64,000 bases of DNA from Macrostomum hystrix (GCA_950097015.1 CATNEN010000039.1:19275501-19339500), one strand, 5' to 3'; shown: positions 34,730-46,619, counted from the stretch's first letter. Program-made: numbers and translations. The notes: generated by a model from the sequence alone, not told the origin.

Positions 34730-36985
34730 CTGCTGTAAACCTAATGCTGTAGAATTCAGGCTGTAAACCTGATGCTGTAGAATTCATGCTTTAAACCTGG
34801 TGCTGTAGAATTCAGGCTGTAAACCTAATGCTGTAGAATTCATGCTTTAAACCTGGTGCTGTAGAATTCAGGCTGTAAACCTGTAGAATTCAGGCTGTAA
34901 ACCTGATGCTGTAGAATTCATGCTTTAAACCTGATGCTGTAGAATTCAGGCTGTAAACCTGTAGAATTCAGGCTGTAAACCTGATGCTGTAGAATTCATG
35001 CTTTAAACCTGATGCTGTAGAATTCAGGCTGTAAACCTGATGCTGTAGAATTCAGGCTGTAAACCTGTAGAATTCAGGCTGTAAACCTGATGCTGTAGAA
35101 TTCATGCTTTAAACCTGATGCTGTAGAATTCAGGCTGTAAACCTGATGCTGTAGAATTCATGCTTTAAACCTGATGCTGTAGAATTCAGGCTGTAAACCT
35201 GATGCTGTAGAATTCATGCTTTAAACCTGATGCTGTAGAATTCAGGCTGTAAACCTGATGCTGTAGAATTCAGGCTGTAAACCTGATGCTGTAGAATTCA
35301 TGCTTTAAACCTGATGCTGTAGAATTCAGGCTGTAAACCTGGTGCTGTAGAATTCATGCTTTAAACCTGATGCTGTAGAATTCATGCTTTAAACCTGATG
35401 CTGTAGAATTCAGGCTGTAAACCTGATGCTGTAGAATTCAGGCTGTAAACCTGATGCTGTAGAATTCATGCTGTAAACCTGATGCTGTAGAATTCAGGCT
35501 GTAAACCTGATGCTGTAGAATTCAGGCTGTAAACCTGATGCTGTAGAATTCAGGCTGTAAACCTGATGCTGTAGAATTCAGGCTGTAAACCTGATGCTGT
35601 AGAATTCAGGCTGTAAACCTGATGCTGTAGAATTCAGGCTGTAAACCTGATGCTGTAGAATTCAGGCTGTAAACCTGATGCTGTAGAATTCAGGCTGTAA
35701 ACCTGATGCTGTAGAATTCAGGCTGTAAACCTGATGCTGTAGAATTCATGCTTTAAACCTGATGCTGTAGAATTCATGCTTTAAACCTGATGCTGTAGAA
35801 TTCATGCTTTAAACCTGATGCTGTAGAATTCAGGCTGTAAACCTGTAGAATTCAGGCTGTAAACCTGATGCTGTAGAATTCAGGCTGTAAACCTGATGCT
35901 GTAGAATTCAGGCTGTAAACCTGATACTGTAGAATTCAGGCTGTAAACCTGATGCTGTAGAATTTATGCTTTAAACCTGGTGCTGTAGAATTCAGGCTGT
36001 AAACCTGATGCTGTAGAATTCATGCTTTAAACCTGGTGCTGTAGAATTCAGGCTGTAAACCTGTAGAATTCAGGCTGTAAACCTGGTGCTGTAGAATTCA
36101 GGCTGGTGCTGTAGAATTCAGGCTGGTGCTATAGAATTCAGGCTGTAAACCTGGTGCTGTAGAATTCAGGCTGTAAACCTGATGCTGTAGAATTCATGCT
36201 TTAAACCTAATGCTGTAGAATTCAGGCTGTAAGCCTGTAGAATTCAGGCTGTAAACCTGATGCTGTAGAATTCATGTTTTAAACCTGATGCTGTAGAATT
36301 CAGGCTGTAAACCTGGTGCTGTAGAATTCAGGCTGTAAACCTGATGCTGTAGAATTCATGCTTTAAACCTGGTGCTGTAGAATTCAGGCTGTAAACCTGT
36401 AGAATTCAGGCTGTAAACCTGATGCTGTAGAATTCATGCTTTAAACCTGGTGCTGTAGAATTCAGGCTGTAAACCTGTAGAATTCAGGCTGTAAACCTGG
36501 TGCTGTAGAATTCAGGCTGGTGCTGTAGAATTCAGGCTGGTGCTATAGAATTCAGGCTGTAAACCTGGTGCTGTAGAATTCAGGCTGTAAACCTGATGCT
36601 GTAGAATTCAGGCTGTAAACCTGATGCTGTAGAATTCAGGCTGTAAACCTGATGCTGTAGAATTCAGGCTGTAAACCTGATGCTGTAGAATTCAGGCTGT
36701 AAACCTGATGCTGTAGAATTCATGCTTTAAACCTAATGCTGTAGAATTCAGGCTGTAAGCCTGTAGAATTCAGGCTATAAACCTGATGCTGTAGAATTCA
36801 TGTTTTAAACCTGATGCTGTAGAATTCAGGCTGTAAACCTGGTGCTGTAGAATTCAGGCTGTAAACCTGGTGCTGTAGAATTCAGGCTGTAAACCTGATG
36901 CTGTAGAATTCAGGCTGTAAACCTGGTGCTGTAGAATTCAGGCTGTAAACCTGGTGCTGTAGAATTCAGGCTGGTGCTGTAGCAC
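34730..36985. repeat. 28-bp satellite with EcoRI periodicity
   Basis: About 80 units of 28 bp, each with TAGAATTCA, then either GGCTGTAAACC or TGCTTTAAACC, then TGATGCTG or TGGTGCTG. Shortened units lacking the last block recur (for example 34870, 34960, 36060). Rare variants occur in the same order near 36100-36270 and 36510-36800, so part of the array was duplicated as a block. Confidence 0.97.
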
Positions 36986-37655
36986 CCAACGTGTAAATCC
37001 GATAGAATTCTTAGGCCAGTCTTCTGGCTTTCGTCAAATAATGACTCAATCTCTATTACTTGAAGGTTGAATTCAGTAAATTGATTCCGTTCTCTTGCGC
37101 TCTGAAATCGTGACTGCGCATTGGAACGGAACTGTTAGATTTAGTTCTCAATTTCCTGATTTGATGCATCCGAAGCTCTAAAAGAATTTGCTCTGTAGAA
37201 AATGAAATTCTAGCTTAGTGTGCAACACGGTCGAAATATTGTTTGCGTGTATCGACTGCCAGAATTTGAGTATGATGGCTCGATTATTAAAGTTCACAAA
37301 TAACTTTCAATTTTATTTTAGGCGCACAACAATTAGCTCATTCTCGGATGTTTAGAATTCGTTACTCTGCGTCATCACAACACTTCTATCCTAGCTGTTG
37401 CCGGTACCATTTTTACACTTTATTTTAACATCACAGAGCTCATAGAAATAAAGTGTTTTGCTTGAGTGAAAAGTGAAAAGTTTTAAAACCAAATCTAGAT
37501 CGCACAGATCAATTGCTAATTATGAGTAGTATAATTAGTGTAGCATCTAGCTGACAGGTGCGCGCATTGTTTAGGCGAAAAATAATAGAAAGTGTGCTGA
37601 AAATCTGAAACGTGTCGTTCGATCTCGGTCAAATATTCACTTTAAACCTGCATGC
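36986..37655. other. Spacer downstream of the NPF/Y-type receptor
   Basis: No gene seen. On the minus strand it should hold the receptor 3' UTR; AATAAA occurs on that strand near 37420, about 240 nt after the stop. Confidence 0.4.
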
Positions 37656-37660
37656 AGTTA

Positions 37661-38863
37661 TCAAATTCTTGAGTCCGCGCGGTCACTGCTCACCAGCAGT
37701 GGATCATTTGAGGAGGCCTGATCCGACAGCATTGACGGCTGCAGCTCCGACATTTGCAGCGCCTCCTGTTCGCGGAAGGCCCGCTGCGCCCTTAGCGGCA
37801 TGGTCGGCGTCGCAAGTCCGAGCTCTCCGGCCTCGTTCTCAGCCTCCGCAACGGCGGCCGGCGTGTTCACCTGGGCCGGCATGCAGCAGCCGCAGCAGGT
37901 GGGCAGGAGACTGCGAAATTCACACTGAAAATTGGCGTTCATCCAGCCGTATAGGAATGGGTTGTAAATCACAGAGCTCATCGCCAGCACGTGGCACACA
38001 AAGAACAGGCACTGGAAGGTGCGCTCTTCAACCAGGCCGGTGTCCTTGGCTATCCACAGCAGGTTCAGCGGAATCCAGCTCAGCACAAAGATGCCCACCA
38101 TAGCAATTAGCATGCGGTTGGTTCGCCGCTTGCGTTTGATGTCTATGGCCTCCTTCATGCGCGACCGTCTGGCCGCCAGGTGGCTGCGATGGCGCCGGCT
38201 GAGGCTGGCGCTGACCCTGGCGTAGCAGACGGTGATGACCGAGCATGGCACCAGGAACTGGAGCACGAAGCTGATCACGGTGAACACAGCTCTGTACTCG
38301 CTCTTCCAGTCTTCCACGCAGCTTACCCGGCTGTGATCGTCCGAGGTCTTTGTCTTCTGGAACACGGCGATTGGCGCACTGATAAGGATTGCGACCAGCC
38401 ACACGACGGCGACAACCAGTAGGCAGAGGCCCGAACGCATTCTGGGCACAAAGGGATGAACGATAACGAAGTAGCGGTCCATGGCGATGGCCGTACAGGT
38501 CAGGGTGGAGACATAGACAGTGACTCCCATTGTCATGGGCATCAGTTTGCACAGGGCGCCTGGCAGGGTCCAGCTCTCCATGAAGATTGCGGCCGGTGTT
38601 AGCGGCACGTTCACCGCGCTCATGATGATGTCGGAGATGGCCAGGTTGGTGATGAACAGGTTGGTGATTGTCTGCATTGTGCGTTTGCGCAGCACAACGA
38701 ACGCCACCATTGCGTTGCCAACGATGCCAAGGCAGCCAATCACAGCGTAGCAGGTGATAATTAGCATCCGCAGCCAGAGCGGCTGCAGCAAGTGGTTGCT
38801 GACCCAGACCGCCACATCCTGGCCTTGGTTGCTACGGTTGCTACGAGCGCCCTCAGTGGCCAT
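37661..38863 (-). CDS. Neuropeptide F/Y-type G-protein-coupled receptor
   Basis: A single uninterrupted frame of 400 residues with seven hydrophobic helices. Landmarks: GNAMVAF in TM1, NLAISD in TM2, the Cys pair in GALCKL (TM3) and VSCVED (extracellular loop 2), MDRYFVIVHPF at the end of TM3, RKRRTNRMLIAM before TM6 with SWIPLN within it, YNPFLYGWMN in TM7, and a CCGCC cluster that is probably palmitoylated. These are the hallmarks of the NPY/NPF receptor group, class A, plasma membrane. An N-glycosylation site (NRS) lies in the N terminus. I chose the ATG at 38863 because a strong acceptor (CACATTTTCAG) ends at 38881, which would remove the ATG at 38896. The exact ligand cannot be told from the sequence. 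Confidence 0.9.
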   Translation of the reverse strand: MATEGARSNRSNQGQDVAVWVSNHLLQPLWLRMLIITCYAVIGCLGIVGNAMVAFVVLRKRTMQTITNLFITNLAISDIIMSAVNVPLTPAAIFMESWTLPGALCKLMPMTMGVTVYVSTLTCTAIAMDRYFVIVHPFVPRMRSGLCLLVVAVVWLVAILISAPIAVFQKTKTSDDHSRVSCVEDWKSEYRAVFTVISFVLQFLVPCSVITVCYARVSASLSRRHRSHLAARRSRMKEAIDIKRKRRTNRMLIAMVGIFVLSWIPLNLLWIAKDTGLVEERTFQCLFFVCHVLAMSSVIYNPFLYGWMNANFQCEFRSLLPTCCGCCMPAQVNTPAAVAEAENEAGELGLATPTMPLRAQRAFREQEALQMSELQPSMLSDQASSNDPLLVSSDRADSRI

Positions 38864-38899
38864 GGAAACTTGGCTCGGGGCTGAAAATGTGAACATTGA

Positions 38900-39980
38900 G
38901 AACGTTTTTGTTGTTGAGCTATGTCGAGCCCATTAGTTATCTAATTAGAGTCTCGAAGCAGATCAAGGATGAATGATTTCAGCACAGCGGCTTCAAACAG
39001 AGGGTAAGGCTTGCGTTTTTTAATAACAAAATAGCAGCAGCATTGAGGCCTCGTAACTTACAGATCAGGGGCTATAAGTTCTGGCCTCAGAAATCCTTTA
39101 TTTTATGAACCAGCTTTGTCTTACGATAGGTCAAACCTGCAGGCCTGGTTTCGTCACAATCAGCATATTGAAGGTCTTCAAAGCGAAGCCTCGCCGATGC
39201 AATCTGTTTTCACGCGAGCAACATTTTCTTAGCGAAACTTACCCGCGAACCTTCTAGTCCTGACAGAAGGAGGCTTCCGTTTGCGTGCACAGAATGAAGC
39301 AGAGCTGGGGGAGCGGGAAATCTTTTTGAAGTTTTTTTGGGGAAAAAATTTCTTATTTGCACCAAGGCAGGCTAGTATTTCGCAGTGTCTGGCCAATCAG
39401 AATGCGTCTAGCTGCGTGATCTCGAGCAGGATCAGAGAAAGGAGGATGGAATAGAGAGGCGGTGCCTGCTTCATTTTCATTTTTTCTGTCTGTCATTTTT
39501 AATGACGTCGTGGCTTTTTAATTAACTTTTTTTTTTAGAAAGACGCCTGTACACTGTACTTATAGATTTGCTATGTAAAAGCAATCACGATAATGAAACA
39601 TATTATTGCAACATCTCCAGGTGTGTCCGGATTGACATCTATATTCGCTGTATTAGGTGTTAGTCCAAAGCCTAATCCACTAGCGATAATCCGACTCGGC
39701 AATTTTATTAACATGAGTCGGGGCATGAAATCTCGGGGAAGTGAACTTGTGCACAATATCGAAAATAAAAAATATATTCACAACTAAATTTAGGTTTCAA
39801 AGAAGTCAACAGATCACACGCAACTGAACACAGATTTTTAATTTCGGTATTGCCGGGAAGGGATTTTTTAATTTGCCGGCTGCTGCGGATAGCCTAGCGG
39901 TATTTAGTTATTAAGTAGCACGTAAGTAGCGTGTCGTGTAAGTAGCGTAAAACATAGAAACTGAAGCCTGCTGTTCTCTG
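38900..39980. other. Spacer upstream of the receptor
   Basis: No gene or known repeat recognised; presumably contains the receptor promoter. The open frame at 39571-39787 shows no family resemblance. Confidence 0.4.
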
Positions 39981-39984
39981 CCTG

Positions 39985-40432
39985 TTGGAATGACACCCAG
40001 TCTGTCAGAAGGACACCTTGTCTGTCAGAATGAAATCCTGACTGTCAGAATGAAATCCTGACTGTCAGAATGAAATCCTGACTGTCAGAATGAAATCCTG
40101 ACTGTCAGAATGAAATCCTGACTGTCAGAATGAAATCCTGACTGTCAGAATGAAATCCTGACTGTCAGAATGAAATCCTGACTGTCAGAATGAAATCCTG
40201 ACTGTCAGAATGAAATCCTGACTGTCAGAATGAAATCCTGACTGTCAGAATGAAATCCTGACTGTCAGAATGAAATCCTGACTGTCAGAATGAAATCCTG
40301 ACTGTCAGAATGAAATCCTGACTGTCAGAATGAAATCCTGACTGTCAGAATGAAATCCTGACTGTCAGAATGAAATCCTGACTGTCAGAATGAAATCCTG
40401 ACTGTCAGAATGAAATCCTGACTGTTTGAATG
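39985..40432. repeat. 20-bp minisatellite, about 22 copies
   Basis: Nearly perfect units of AATGAAATCCTGACTGTCAG with diverged first and last units containing GACACC. Confidence 0.97.
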
Positions 40433-40799
40433 ACACCCTCTCAATTGCAATTAAATTCAGCAGCAAATAATTTGCATAATAATTTACAATTAGCACAGCC
40501 ATGGCAGCACCTGCGCCAGCAGCCTTCAACTCCTTGACTTAATTAATGCGGCATCGAGGCCATGTCTGTTTGAGCATGCTCAAACATCAGCATCAGGTGC
40601 AACGAGTAGCATTGAACGACTTCGACCGCTCATCCTCGCACTTGATAGCAATTTTTAAATGTAGTGAAAGTGGACAGAAAAGAGACGCATAAAACGAATA
40701 TTCTTATAGAGATTGCTAACACCTGCTTTTCATTACCGCAGGAAACTAAAACTGTACTCATGTACCACTATCAGCTGGCTTGGCTCAAATCCGAACGTC

Positions 40800-41175
40800 A
40801 CGAATCTGTTAGTCAACACCTGTTAGACTTCACCTGAGAAACATCACCTGCTAGACATCACAGATTAGACATCGCCTGTTAGACATCATAGATTAGACAT
40901 CGCCTGTTAGACATAATCTGTTACATTTAAATATAACCTGTTAGACATCACCTGTTAGACATTATCTTTTAAATGTAAATATAAACTGTTGGACATTACC
41001 TGTTAGACATCACCGATTAGAAATGACTTGTTAGACATCACCTGTTACATGTAGATATAACCTGTTAGACATCACCTGTTACATGTAGATATAACCTGTT
41101 AGACATCACCTGGTTAGAAATTACCTGTTACATGTATAAATAACAGGTTAGACATTACCTGTTAGACATTACATT
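40800..41175. repeat. 14-bp degenerate minisatellite
   Basis: Copies of CCTGTTAGACATCA with substitutions and interspersed TACATGTAGATATAA blocks, flanked by 300-bp stretches (40440-40800, 41180-41440) in which nothing was recognised. Confidence 0.85.
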
Positions 41176-41481
41176 TATAGTTCTAATACATGGATTGTTA
41201 TAACAGCGCTTGAAACTAGAAAATGTTGTGCCATGAAACGGGGTATGCTCAAAGTATGTAATCTAAGCGGACACTTATTTAAAGCCAATAAAAAGATCCT
41301 CTTTGGCAGTTCTTAACTAGAGCACTTCACTATTCAGCTTACCTCAAAGAACTCTATGGCACAGAATTCTAGAAAGCAAAAAACGATTTGAGCACGAATT
41401 TTAAGCAGTAAGTTGAAGGTGAGCAATATTTAGGGACTAACCTAATTTGGCACAGCTGGCTGAGGCAGTAGACGCCAAGGA

Positions 41482-43053
41482 ATGCAGGCCGCAACGTCTT
41501 CAACGGTGCCCCATTCAGCGTCAACATCCTGCGAAGAAATCGAATCTAGCGACTTTGAGGACGACTCCGGGGCAATGCCAGACGACCGGAATATGAATAT
41601 CGGCAGGTCCTTGAGCCCAACCAGCGGTAAGTGGAGCAGATTTGATGTACAATACAAACGAACATAAAAGTGAAATTGTGAAACATTTTTTTATGTCAGC
41701 GGATTGTCTCTTACTCATTCAGTCACTCATTCAGTCACTCATTCAGTCACTCATTCAGTCACTCATTCAGTCACTCATTCAGTCACTCATTCAGTCACTC
41801 ATTCAGTCACTCATTCAGTCACTCATTCAGTCACTCATTCAGTCACTCATTCAGTCACTCATTCAGTCACTCATTCAGTCACTCATTCTTACTCACTCAT
41901 TCCAGTTGACCCTTGGTCTTTGTGCACAGATGCTTACACAGTTTTACGCTCAGTAAGCATCTAAGCATCTAAGCATCTAAGCATCTAAGCATCTAAGCAT
42001 CTAAGCATCTAAGCATTAAATAAACATCAGGGCAGTTCTCTAAGCCTTTTCTCAGCGGCTGCGCCCAAAATCAGTGTGACCTCGCCGTGGATTTGAGCTC
42101 GCGGACAATGGCTTAAGAGTCAGTACACAACTAAATAAAGAAGCCCTAAATTTCGCAACGTCAGGCGTTCCTGCGAACCTTAATAATAATAACAACGAGG
42201 CTGTGACCCGCAGCCAGCGAGGTGGCAATTCTGCCCATTTCACTGACTCCTGAGCACACACGCACACAGATACCGTAAGCAGGCACACACTCACACAGGT
42301 GTGTACATCTGCCCTGACTTTCTCATCGTCAGGCAGTGTACACTATCACTGTGCGTTGGAGATTGGCCCTCAAGCGCGTAAATTGCAAGACAAGCCCCCA
42401 AGCCTTCTCTCCGCCGCTGCGCCCCAAATAAATGTGGCTTCACTGCGGAATCGAAGTCAGGGACCTTGGTGCGAGAAGCGACCAGGTTAACCGCTGCGCC
42501 ACTCACCTCATACGAAGCTTGGAGCTAAGATTCCTGGAGCTAAAACGCCTTATATTCGTCGCTATGAAAAAAGCGTTTATAAAATTTAATGCATGCATGC
42601 GTTTTTGTCAGTAGCTCACCAAATAAAACTAATAAAAAACCTGATAATATTGAACTTTGAACAGTACGAAACAGCAGTGATGGCCTGTCACAACCCAGCG
42701 GCCAAGTGCCTTCATCGACACCCGCCACAATCATAGCTACCACAAGTCCCGTCAAGGCCACGCTAGTCGCTGCCGCTCCAGCTGCTGAGGTGCCCTTGCG
42801 GCCGCGGAAGCGATGGAGGCAGCGACGGCATCGTGGAAGCAGGCCATCGCAGCAGGCGTCGTCCATGACAACGGAGTCGGTGATCACTGCTCAGCAGAGT
42901 TTTAACAGTTCGCATCGTTGCTTTAACCGCAGCGACGATGGCACAGCCTCGGATGACCGGAAGACGCACTGGATTTGCCGGCCCAGCGAGACAATATGTT
43001 CCCAGCAAAATAGCAACAAAATTGAATGTACCAGCAGCAGCAGTCGCGATTAA
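41482..43053 (+). CDS. Small two-exon gene of unknown function
   Basis: Exons 41482-41626 and 42665-43053 join in phase 1 to a 177-residue product. The first exon codes a Ser/Glu/Asp-rich stretch (CEEIESSDFEDDSG), the second a Ser/Thr/Ala-rich stretch with a basic patch (PLRPRKRWRQRRHR). No signal peptide, helix or known domain; probably disordered. It may be the 3' end of a longer gene, since acceptors (TTTGGCACAG, GCTGAGGCAG) lie just before the ATG. AATAAA at 43106 follows the stop by 53 nt, which supports a real transcript end. The intron holds two arrays and a SINE-B. Confidence 0.55.
41704..41888. repeat. 12-bp minisatellite, about 15 copies
   Basis: Perfect ACTCATTCAGTC units in the intron of the small gene. 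An 8-bp array of TAAGCATC (about 8 copies, 41955-42016) follows. Confidence 0.95.
42180..42510 (-). mobile_element. SINE-B copy
   Basis: Near full length, head on the right (minus-strand GCGCAGCGGTTAACC near 42500), tail of TTATTATTATT on the left at 42180-42195. A second partial head lies at 42055-42130. Confidence 0.75.
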
Positions 43054-43105
43054 GACCTCAGTTTTATCTGTTGCACAGTTTTATTCTTTTTTTGCTTGAA
43101 CCAAA

Positions 43106-43111
43106 TAAACG
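43106..43111 (+). promoter_or_regulatory. Polyadenylation signal candidate
   Basis: AATAAA 53 nt after the stop of the small two-exon gene. Confidence 0.65.
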
Positions 43112-43126
43112 ATCAGTTTATTTTCT

Positions 43127-43594
43127 CTAAACCAGGGATCGGCAAACTTATTAGCTAGCGGGCGAAAGAGAGAACCTAAAAGTCGACAGCGGGCCGCATT
43201 GACTTTAGAAATATGAGGCTGGTAGAGATAAAACAGAGAAGAGATGACAAGGAGAGATGAGAAACAGGAGACTTGGGACACGGGATAGATGAGACACATG
43301 AGAGATGAGACGGGGGAGAGATGAGACACTGGAGAGATGAGACACAGGAGAGATGAGACACATGAGAGATGAGACAGGGGAGAGATGAGACAGGGGAGAG
43401 ATAAGACACTGGAGAGATGAGACACAGGAGAGATAAGACAGGGGAGAGATGAGACATTTAAGAGATGAGACGCGGGAGAGATGAGACACAGGAGAGATGA
43501 AACAGGATATTGTAGGTGTCGGAAGGGACAACGGGCCGGATTTGGGAGCTTCGAGGGCCGCATCTGGCCCGCGGGCGGTACCACTGCTCTAAAC
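43127..43594. mobile_element. Non-autonomous hAT-like element with 8-bp target duplication
   Basis: The element spans 43135-43586. It starts CAGGGATCGGC and its other end reads CAGTGGTACCGCCCGCGGGCC on the opposite strand, fitting the hAT CAGNG terminus. It is flanked by the perfect 8-bp direct repeat CTCTAAAC (43127-43134 and 43587-43594), the hAT duplication length. GGGCCGCAT and GGCCCGCGG near the ends resemble common animal hAT MITEs. The interior (43205-43500) is a 16-bp array around GAGACACAGGAGAGAT. No transposase. Confidence 0.8.
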
Positions 43595-43599
43595 GCTTT

Positions 43600-44090
43600 G
43601 CAACAGTAATAAAGTTCCTAACCATAATTAATGTAACCCTACAGTGCATGGATGCTTCATCTATCTTGATAATATGATGATTTAGATGTCTATCGTTTTT
43701 ATTCAAAACGAATGCGCGCTCAATAATATCGGATCAAACATTTTCAACACGATCTCTGACCTTAGTAATACTCATAAATACACTGTAAATTGAGCATATG
43801 CTCATCATCTACTACACATTTGTCTAGTCCGTAGTGTCCAGTTCTGTCCGGAATGCAAGATGTCTTTGAAAGTCTCTTATTGGATGCTGAGCACATACGA
43901 GCTAGCAACGACGTCTCAATTCTATGAAAATTATTTTGTGGGGCCAATGGTGGAGTTAGTTTGCAAAAATATTCCAATAGCCTGTCATATTTGACTTAAG
44001 TGGCGATATTTTTAAGAAAAGTTCCTTTAAAATAGTCAGCAAACAAAGCTACAAGTATATTCTCAACAGACAGCTAAACATTGAAACGCT
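43600..44090. other. Spacer before fibrinogen-related gene
   Basis: AT-rich, nothing recognised. Confidence 0.4.
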
Positions 44091-44229
44091 TCAATGGGAT
44101 TGCAACTTCCATTAGCCATCAGTTTGTGCTGTCTAATTCAGCTGACTGCTGCCAACGACATGGGTAAGAAGGTCCTGCTCAGCAGTAGTATTTTATTGTA
44201 TTCTGTACTATGCTAATCCTTGTAAAATA

Positions 44230-44440
44230 TTCATTAAGAGTTGATGGACCACGGGGATATTTCAAATACCCACTGCCTACGTCACAATAGCTCACGAACC
44301 GAATGACCGATTGTTTCATCGGATAGAGCGGAAAATTTAGCCAGTATCCTGGATTTTCATGGCGATTGATTAAAGATTTTAGGAGATACAGAAAATAGAA
44401 AAAAGTCTGTATTTGAAATACCCCCATAGTCAACAATTTA
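44230..44440. repeat. Foldback repeat R3, half copy
   Basis: Has ATTTCAAATACCCACTGCCTAC on one side and GTATTTGAAATACCC on the other, with CCGAATGACCGATT between; lies in the first intron of the fibrinogen-related gene. Confidence 0.55.
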
Positions 44441-45104
44441 CAATTAACAATTACTTTACACTTAAGAATCGCTTTACATTACCGGTGCTCAGTCTGGATC
44501 CTCGCAGCGACATCGAGTGCTCCGTGCACTGCAGTAGACTCGCGAACAGCAACAGCAGCAGCTGCAAGTCCTGGGCCTTCTCCGCCGTCACTGGACGCTA
44601 CTTTTTATCGGAGTTCCGAACGTACGACTTTGCGGACGTGACGACTGGAGCTGTGACTTTCCGCACCTCATTTTGGGCAGGTTAGTTTTGCTTCTGCAAT
44701 ACCGCGAGTTCAAAGTAAGGCAACATTATTAAAAAACTATGAAACGTTTTGAATTTCTTATCTGTCATTTTTGTCGCGTTTCGCTTAGCAACCAATTTTT
44801 TTATTTACAAAACTGTCACTCCATTGTGCAAATCCAAACGGGTAGCAGTCGAACCGACCATTGGACCGCACAAGAATACGCCTGGCCACTGCAATGTTAC
44901 TGCTGGAAGCCGCTCGTTCTGCGTCATCCAACAGCGGACTAGCGACAGTGTCAGTTTTGCTCGCACCTGGGCTGAATACGAGAACGGCTTTGGCGTGACT
45001 GGCAACTTCTGGGTTGGTAAGCTGGAGAAATTGAAATCTAATTTAAACAATTAACCGGCCTTAATGTGCGTAAAATTATAATTTGCTTCTTGCTTAACAC
45101 TAGA

Positions 45105-45650
45105 AAGACCACAAGGTATTTAAAATGTCCACTTTTTTTCTGTATCTCTCAAAATATTCAACCAATCGCCATGAAAATGCTGATCACGGGCTAAAATTTT
45201 CTGCTCAACTTCAAATGGCACAACTTCCAGAATCGCAAAACATCATCGAGAAATTCAACAGTTCTTGTCGGAGTCTCTGGTGGCAAGGCAGATTTTTTCT
45301 GCTCTCAAAATTTCGTAATGTGACCATTGCGGCTACCATTGTGATCAATTTTGAATTTATAAAATAGTTTTTTATTCGATTTTGAGCCGAAACGGATTCG
45401 TCAAACTGGTTTTTTTACAGAGCAATGTTACTTGTCCTTGTCACCAGGGTCTTCGACAAGAATCGCTGAACATCTCGACGATGCTGGCTCAGAGAGCTTT
45501 GAAAGTTAGTTCTTCGTAAAGGGCGGAAAATTTTGTTCCAAAAGGAGGATTTTCACGAAAATCGGTCATTCGGTTTGTGAGCTATTCTGAAGTAGGCAGT
45601 GGGTATTTGATATACCCCATGTGGTCCTTCGGCAGGAAGAAAATACGAGT
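45105..45650. mobile_element. Foldback element R3, longest copy
   Basis: Arms with CATCGAGAAATTCAACAGTTC on the left and GACAAGAATCGCTGAACATC on the right are approximate reverse complements; the outer edges are AGAAAGACCACAAGG and ATACCCCATGTGGTC. It lies in the third intron of the fibrinogen-related gene and is followed by a partial SINE-B (about 45720-45935). Confidence 0.6.
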
Positions 45651-46619
45651 AGCTGGTCTTTCTACTGACAAGCAACAAAGCCAATCTCTTGATGGCTTGA
45701 GATTCGAACTTCAGTTCCCCAGTGTGGAGGCTCTGCTGTCTAACCTCAGGCCCTGAGGGTCCGTGGGGCGCAGCCGCGCAGAGGCGGCTTGGGGCTTGTT
45801 GTGCAACCTACGACCTAGAGCAGTGAATGTACACTTATCTGACAATTAGGAAGTCAGTGCTGATGTTCACTCTGATGACGTACCCTGTGTGAGTGTGTGC
45901 TCAGGCGTCAGCGGAATCGACAAAATGGCATCACTGACTGTGGGGGTTTTATTAGCGCCAAGGATAAAACCTCCCCAACGGCGATAATTAAAAGTTGTAT
46001 TACTGAGCTGAGCATCGAATCTTTCATTCACCCAGGACTGAAGACAATTCGCTCCATGACCGCATCGACTCCGCGCTTGTTCCGCATGGAAGCAGTGAAC
46101 CTGCAGAATGGGCTGTTGTACGTGGCCGAGTACTCAAGCTTCTCCGTTGCCGACGCGAGCGACTGGTATCGGCTGAGTATCAGCGGCTATCTTCCTGGCA
46201 GCTCCGACACCACGGGGGACGGGTTCTACTACAACAGCGATGCGCAGTTCTCCACAAAGGACGCTGGTTCCGGCTCCGGTTGCTCCAATACAGACGGAAA
46301 CGCCGGTTGATGGTTCACCAGCTGCACTTTTGTGAATCCAAATGGTTATTTTGATCTCTCGCAAGTCAACAACAATAACGACAATGAACCTTTCATGCAG
46401 TGGAATTACGCTGCGCCTGATACTGTAAGGAGAATGCTGAGAAGCATCAGGCTAATGCTTCAAATGTGATCACAAGCTAGGGCTGACACACTATTTTACT
46501 TAAAGTTGAAGTTGCAAAGATTGCACACACTTCCAGGTTTAGTCAACATGCCTAATTAGTCATTAGAACTTATAAATAATATATTTTAGCTAGCTCAAAA
46601 AATTACATTTAATAAAATT

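Larger units (their letters stand above)
44094..46469 (+). pseudogene. Secreted PAN plus fibrinogen-related domain protein, with in-frame TGA
   Basis: Exon 44094-44163 codes a signal peptide (MGLQLPLAISLCCLIQLTAA). Exon 44493-44680 codes a PAN/apple-like module with Cys in IECSVHC and SSCKSW. Exons 44789-45016 and 46036-46469 code a fibrinogen C-terminal domain: SRSFCVIQQRT, TWAEYENGFG, YRLSISGYLPG, DAQFSTKD, then WFTSCTFVNPNG and a LRSIRLMLQM end. These are extracellular recognition proteins (FREP-like lectins) of innate immunity or adhesion. Two lesions: TGA at 46308-46310 replaces the first Trp of the conserved WW before FTSC while the frame continues normally to 46469; and the signal exon ends in phase 1 whereas the PAN exon needs phase 2. 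Hence probably a pseudogene or a damaged allele. Confidence 0.75.

Noticed and set aside
38028-38552. 174-residue minus-strand frame
   Set aside because: Out-of-frame overlap with the receptor coding region.
46308-46310. TGA read as tryptophan or selenocysteine
   Set aside because: Other genes in the window use TGA as stop (ClC, receptor, Helitron, KIAA2012-like), and no selenocysteine element was seen; a mutation is simpler.
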